DNA of 64,000 nucleotides from Cellulomonas alba (GTDB lineage Bacteria; Actinomycetota; Actinomycetes; Actinomycetales; Cellulomonadaceae), in assembly GCF_030362835.1 (NCBI RefSeq), contig NZ_JAUCGQ010000001.1, positions 2,397,461-2,461,460 of the forward strand, in the 5' to 3' direction. Under the pieces are notes generated by a model. It saw nothing but the letters and a program-made list of their open reading frames with translations. It had not been told where the DNA came from and ran no database searches. Made by a program: the position numbers and the translations under genes. Numbering within the stretch: the stretch's first letter is position 1; each line of letters begins with the position of its first letter. Shown here in pieces: positions 60,091 to 64,000 of the stretch.

Positions 60091-61590
60091 ATGCATCACC
60101 TCGTCCGCCGTTCCTCCGCCACGCTGGGCGCGCTCGCGCTCGTCGCGATCGGCGCGCTCGCCGGCGCGCAGTCCGCGTCCGCCGTGGCCGGCGACCCTAC
60201 CGACACGACGCTGACCGTGGCCGGCACGGTCGCCACGGGGCACAACCTCGCGGGAACGGTCTCAGTTACCGGTTTCGTCGCCGCGCTGCCCGACGCCGTC
60301 GTCGACCTGAGCGTCGACGGTGGCACCGCGACCGAGGTCCCGCTGACGGTCGACATGCCGTCCACGGGAACGGGGACCGGCAGCGCGTCGATCTCGGTGC
60401 CGACCACGGGGCTGGCGCTGGGCGACCACACGCTGACCGCGAGCTTCGCGGCGCAGGGCACGCTCGCCGCGTCGCAGGACGTCGCCACGTTCACGGTGCT
60501 GCCCGCGAGCGTCGCGTGGCAGCTGCGCTACGCCGACGGCTCGAAGGTGGGCGCGACGCTGACGCAGTTCGTCGTGCACGCGGTCGGCTCCGACCAGATC
60601 CCAGGCGCGGCCGTGTCGCTGATGGCCGGCATGGACGGGCTCCTCGACGGGGAGGAGATCGGGCACGGCACGGTCAAGGCAGACGGCTCGTTCGACGTGT
60701 CGGCCAACGTGTTCGACGCCGACGTCGTCCTGCCGGGCACTTCGACCGACTACTGGGTGGTCGTGACGCCGTCGGGCCAGCCCGCGATCGCCGGCGCAAA
60801 GGTGAGCGTCGCCGCGCCGCTGCTCTCGTTCAAGATCGCCCTCGAGACCCCGGCGAACCCCAAGCGCGGCATCGCGCGCGTCTCGTTCACCACGTCGATA
60901 GCGACGGTCTGGCTCGACGAGGTCCTCGCCGACCCCGCCGACACGATCGACGCCGCGGGCCTCAAGGAGGGGTTCAAGGAGGGCGGTGTCTTCCTGCTCG
61001 TCGACGGCAAGCCGGTCGACCCCGCCACCATCAAGCTCGCCGACGGCGCCGCGGGCATCGTCAAGGGTTCGTTCCCCGCGCCTGCGGTGGGCAAGCACAC
61101 CGCGCAGCTCGTCGTCCCGGGCTTCGAGGGCATCCTCGAGGACTCCGCCTCGCCGGTGCGTAGCTTCACGATCCGTGCGCGCGTGCTGACTCCGGTCGTC
61201 CACCACCACGGCGACGTGCACCCCGGCGACTCGATCACCGTGACGGGCACGGGCGTGCAGCCGCACGCCACCGTGAAGATCGTGCTGCACTCGACGCCCG
61301 TCACGCTCGGGACGGTCAAGGCCGACGCGTCCGGCGCCTTCTCGGCGACCGTGGTGATCCCCGGCAGCACGCCGGCCGGTGCGCACACGATCGTCGTGAC
61401 GGCCACGGCGGCCGGCACCGCGAAGGTCACGGGTTCGACGCCGCTGACGGTCGTCGCGGTGGACCCGAGCAGCGAGCTGGCCACCACCGGTAGCAACGAC
61501 GCGGGCCTCGGCGGCATCGCCGGCGCGCTCGTGCTCGCGGGCGCCGGCGCCGTGGTGCTCGCCCGCCGCGCCACCCGCTCGCACTCCTGA
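60091..61590 (+). CDS. Sortase-anchored surface protein with Ig-like domains (LATTG motif)
   Basis: 499 residues: signal peptide 1-31 (ALAGAQSASA), four or five beta-sandwich domains without clear catalytic residues, and a HHHGDVHPGDSITVTGTGVQ segment beginning the last Ig-like/IPT domain. The C-terminus has LATTGSNDAG (about 463-472), a hydrophobic helix and ARRATRSHS. The sorting motif and tail match the proteins at 105 and 20897. Adhesion or wall structure is inferred. Confidence 0.8.
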   Translation: MHHLVRRSSATLGALALVAIGALAGAQSASAVAGDPTDTTLTVAGTVATGHNLAGTVSVTGFVAALPDAVVDLSVDGGTATEVPLTVDMPSTGTGTGSASISVPTTGLALGDHTLTASFAAQGTLAASQDVATFTVLPASVAWQLRYADGSKVGATLTQFVVHAVGSDQIPGAAVSLMAGMDGLLDGEEIGHGTVKADGSFDVSANVFDADVVLPGTSTDYWVVVTPSGQPAIAGAKVSVAAPLLSFKIALETPANPKRGIARVSFTTSIATVWLDEVLADPADTIDAAGLKEGFKEGGVFLLVDGKPVDPATIKLADGAAGIVKGSFPAPAVGKHTAQLVVPGFEGILEDSASPVRSFTIRARVLTPVVHHHGDVHPGDSITVTGTGVQPHATVKIVLHSTPVTLGTVKADASGAFSATVVIPGSTPAGAHTIVVTATAAGTAKVTGSTPLTVVAVDPSSELATTGSNDAGLGGIAGALVLAGAGAVVLARRATRSHS

Positions 61591-61598
61591 GCTGACGA

Positions 61599-61635
61599 GG
61601 CCGGGGCGCGGTCCTGCGGGATCCGCGCCCCGGCC
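61599..61635. terminator. Terminator hairpin
   Basis: A perfect 13-bp stem (61599-61611 with 61623-61635) follows the surface-protein stop. Confidence 0.75.
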
Positions 61636-61705
61636 GTCGGCGTCTCCGGGGTCGACTCGGGGCGTGCCTCCCGCCGTCGGGCCGCGGGTGGCGCAAGATC
61701 GCGGG

Positions 61706-62248
61706 ATGGCTGTGCCGCACCTGATGGAGATCCACGGCCCGGAGTTCCAGGCGATGGCGGCCCGCGTCCTCGAGGTCACCGCGCTCACCTCGCGCCTGAA
61801 CGCGCTGCCCTTCGACGACGAGCCCGGGAAGGCCGCTCTGCTCGAGCAGATCCTCGGCCGCCCGCTCGCGCCGCGCGTCACGATCTACCCGCCCTTCTAC
61901 ACGGACCACGGGCTCAACCTCGAGCTGGGCGAGCGGGTGTTCGTCGACCAGGGCTGCACGTTCCTCGACTACGCCGGGATCCGGCTCGCCGAACGCGTGA
62001 TGGTCGGGCCGCGCGTCACGTTCATCACGAGCGGCCACCCGGTCGATCCCGCCGAGCGGAAGCGCTACCTGACGGGCGCGCCGATCGACGTCGCGGAGAA
62101 CGTCTGGATCGGCGCCGGCGCGACGATCCTGCCGGGCGTGAGCATCGGGCGGGACGCGGTGGTCGCCGCGGGTGCGGTGGTCGCCGACGACGTGCCGGCC
62201 GCGTCCCTGGTGGCGGGGCCGAAGGCGACGGTCCGCCGCACCTGGTGA
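61706..62248 (+). CDS. Left-handed beta-helix O-acetyltransferase (maltose/galactoside type)
   Basis: 180 residues. The N-terminal helical cap (ARVLEVTALTSRLNALPFDD) and the LbH repeats (NLELGERVFVDQGCTFLDYA, IRLAERVMVGPRVTFITSGH, APIDVAENVWIGAGATILPG, GVSIGRDAVVAAGAVVADDV) match the acetyl-CoA-dependent sugar O-acetyltransferases. The catalytic His is in ITSGHPVDP. The substrate is unknown. Confidence 0.9.
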   Translation: MAVPHLMEIHGPEFQAMAARVLEVTALTSRLNALPFDDEPGKAALLEQILGRPLAPRVTIYPPFYTDHGLNLELGERVFVDQGCTFLDYAGIRLAERVMVGPRVTFITSGHPVDPAERKRYLTGAPIDVAENVWIGAGATILPGVSIGRDAVVAAGAVVADDVPAASLVAGPKATVRRTW

Positions 62249-62277
62249 CTCGCTGTCAGCGGCCGGGCGGGGGTCGG

Positions 62278-63588
62278 CTACCCGACGACCGTCAGCGTGT
62301 CGGGGTCGACCGTGAACAGGGTGTCGAGCACCGCCTCGGCGGCTGCGATGTCGTCCGCGGCAACCGCGGCCCGCACCTCACGCAGCGTGGCGACCGTCCC
62401 GGGCCCGAGGATCGCGGGTTCGTGCATCGCGTACCACCGGACGCGCGTCGACAGCCGCGCCAGCGTCTCCGCCAGTACCGCGTTCCCGGAGATGGGTGCG
62501 ATCTCGTCGCCGGTGCGCCCCACCAGCCCGAGGAGCCCGTGCCGGCCAGAGCCCTGCGCGTCGATCGCCTCCGTGAACACGGCGAGCACCGCCTCGCGGT
62601 CTCGGGCGCAGGCGAGGCGCAGCGACAGGCGGCGGAGCGCCCCGACGGCACGGAGCGCGGCGACGACGCCGGCCCGGTCGAGCGTCGCCACGCGTGCCGG
62701 CTGGTGGTAGCGCTGGACGACGAGGCCGAGCGCCGTCAGCGTCCGGAGCGCGTTCCGCACCGGTGTGCGTGAGATGCCGAGCCAGCGCATCAGCTCGGAC
62801 TCGCGGAGCGGCTCGCCGGGGACGAGCGTGCCGTCGAGCAGCGCGTCCCGGATCGCGTCGGTCGCGCGGTCGCGGATCAGCGGGGAGCGTGGCAGGGCAT
62901 CCGTCGGGTCGTCGGGGGTACGGGGTGACGTCGCAGCCTCGTGCTCGAGGTGGAGCACGGTCGCCCGGAACGCGGTGGCCGCCGCCTGGCCGTCGCCTGC
63001 GAGAGCGGCGCGGATGGTCGCCCGCTGGTTGCGGCGCGTGGCCTCGACGTCGACGCGATCCGTGTGCAGGCGGCCGAACCGCGCCATCGTCGGTGAGAGC
63101 CACGTGCGGACCCGGTCGAGGTCCGGGTTGCCCGCACGCGCATAGAAGACGTCGTAGAGCTCGCGCTGGCGGCTCTCGCGCAGCGCCCGGCGCAGCTGGT
63201 CGGTCGAGCCCAGCGCGTCCGCGCGGTACGCGCGCAGGCGCTCACGGTCGCCGTCCGTGAGCCGCGGGGTGGCCTCGAGGATCGCCTCCGTCGCGATCTC
63301 ACCGATGACGACCGCTGTCTGCGCCACGTGCTCGGGGTCGACCGGCGCGACGTACGTCGCGCGGCGCGGCTCGACCACCGCCAGGCCCAGGAGCGCGAGC
63401 TTCGCGATCGCGTCGCGGATCGCGGCGAGCGGGGCGTCGAACTGGCGGCAGAGCTCGGCCTCGACGAGGCGTGCGCCCGGCGCGAGATCGCCCGCGACGA
63501 CGGCGTCGACGAGGCGTCGTTCGACGTCTGCGCGCTGCGGCGTGCCGCTCAGGTCGAGGGTTCCGCCCGGGATCGGCACGCCGCCCAC
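62278..63588 (-). CDS. Tandem-fused GntR/FadR-type regulator
   Basis: 436 residues made of two FadR-like units in one chain. Unit 1 (about 20-215) has a winged helix (VVAGDLAPGARLVEAELCRQ, APLAAIRDAIAKLALLGLAV) and an FCD-like helical domain. Unit 2 (about 235-430) repeats this (LLDGTLVPGEPLRESELMRW, ISRTPVRNALRTLTALGLVV). Normal GntR regulators have one unit of about 220 residues, so this is an unusual covalent dimer. It diverges from the surface-protein gene at 63686, a likely target. Confidence 0.85.
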   Translation of the reverse strand: MGGVPIPGGTLDLSGTPQRADVERRLVDAVVAGDLAPGARLVEAELCRQFDAPLAAIRDAIAKLALLGLAVVEPRRATYVAPVDPEHVAQTAVVIGEIATEAILEATPRLTDGDRERLRAYRADALGSTDQLRRALRESRQRELYDVFYARAGNPDLDRVRTWLSPTMARFGRLHTDRVDVEATRRNQRATIRAALAGDGQAAATAFRATVLHLEHEAATSPRTPDDPTDALPRSPLIRDRATDAIRDALLDGTLVPGEPLRESELMRWLGISRTPVRNALRTLTALGLVVQRYHQPARVATLDRAGVVAALRAVGALRRLSLRLACARDREAVLAVFTEAIDAQGSGRHGLLGLVGRTGDEIAPISGNAVLAETLARLSTRVRWYAMHEPAILGPGTVATLREVRAAVAADDIAAAEAVLDTLFTVDPDTLTVVG

Positions 63589-63593
63589 CCTAC

Positions 63594-63645
63594 TGCTGAA
63601 AGTTGAGACGTTCGTCCTGAAACTGGACAGTGCACGCTGAAATAC
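63594..63645. promoter_or_regulatory. Divergent promoter region with CTGAAA repeats
   Basis: An A/T-rich intergenic stretch with three CTGAAA(N) elements at about 63595, 63618 and 63640, spaced roughly two DNA turns apart. It is a plausible operator for the tandem GntR protein and the promoter for the genes on both sides. Confidence 0.45.
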
Positions 63646-63685
63646 ATTTGGGAGGTCAGTTCAGCGCCTCACACCGGGGGACCCC

Positions 63686-64000
63686 ATGCGCACCGTTCGT
63701 ATCGCGACGGCGGCCGGACTCGCCGCCGTCCTCGCAGGCGGCGCGGCGACAGCCGCCGCCGCCGATCCGGGAACGCCGGGCCAGCCGCAGGCCGGCCGCG
63801 TCGTGTTCCACGAAGACTTCCAGAACGCGCCCGCGACCGGCCTGCGCACCATGCTCAGCGCGTACGTCGGCGCGAACGGCGAGACGTACACCGCCGACCC
63901 GTACTGGATGAACGCGGTCAAGGCCAACGGCATGGTGCTGTCGTTCAAGAGCACGCCCGCCGCGAAGGACGCGACCGGCGCCGGGAACGGCACCGAGACC
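63686..64000 (+). CDS. Secreted protein, 5' end only
   Basis: 105 residues are visible before the window ends. A signal peptide (MRTVRIATAAGLAAVLAGGA, cleavage near 26) is followed by RVVFHEDFQNAPATGLRTML and WMNAVKANGMVLSFKSTPAA, the sort of start seen in large Actinobacterial adhesins and extracellular enzymes. The ribosome-binding region GGGGGACCCC resembles that before the surface gene at 105. The full domain content cannot be told. Confidence 0.7.
   Translation, partial: MRTVRIATAAGLAAVLAGGAATAAAADPGTPGQPQAGRVVFHEDFQNAPATGLRTMLSAYVGANGETYTADPYWMNAVKANGMVLSFKSTPAAKDATGAGNGTET

Overview
The window is high-GC DNA (about 70% by eye) with frequent GTG starts, DtxR/IdeR, actinobacterial-type SerC, class-E-like sorting signals (LAxTG) and a c-di-AMP riboswitch in front of an NlpC/P60 peptidase. 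It is therefore an actinobacterial chromosome, most like a Micrococcales genus such as Cellulomonas. The genus is inference; no rRNA is present to confirm it.

Positions 1-23,700 form a cell-surface and exopolysaccharide region. A Wzc-like tyrosine kinase, a pyruvyl-transferase-like enzyme, a flippase, a polymerase/ligase and a glycosyltransferase (842-7288) are completed by a polyprenyl glycosyl-phosphotransferase and UDP-glucose dehydrogenase (13407-16388). Between and after them lie two paralogous secreted Ig-like proteins, two DUF4012 membrane proteins, a CAP-domain protein and two sortase-type surface proteins. Housekeeping genes interrupt this: an AzgA-type purine permease, a MarR-MFS pair, serC and an ideR-like regulator.

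Positions 23,700-32,300 carry a c-di-AMP riboswitch with its NlpC/P60 peptidase, an HNH nuclease, a tandem universal stress protein and a CAP-domain protein with a repeat stalk behind a CRP-like site. Dimethylargininase-like, SRPBCC, aldo/keto reductase and OsmC genes follow. Positions 32,334-38,873 hold the most unusual chromosomal module. It is a tight six-gene operon with three phage-tail-collar proteins, two small DUF6916-like proteins and a GNAT. It diverges, across an inverted repeat, from a 1242-residue surface protein with a beta-helix, seven Ig-like domains and a sorting-type tail.

A tRNA-Arg(CCT) gene at 40153 is the attachment site of a 6.2-kb integrated element (40184-46462). The element is bounded by 43-bp direct repeats with two mismatches and by inner GTGGTCAGCA repeats. 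No integrase is visible. The cargo is a ribbon-helix-helix regulator, a leader ORF, a coupled pair including a two-TM protein, a SUKH-like protein and an 894-residue four-TM protein of unknown function. This is the best candidate for an undescribed, possibly defensive, system.

Positions 46,500-64,000 are a mixed chromosomal region: an ArsR-SRPBCC pair with a palindromic operator, a SnoaL/VOC/ECF41-type sigma cluster, DUF2000 opposite AraC, oxidoreductases, a SNF2 helicase, several small unknowns, another LAxTG surface protein, an acetyltransferase, a duplicated-and-fused GntR regulator, and the start of a further secreted protein cut by the window end.
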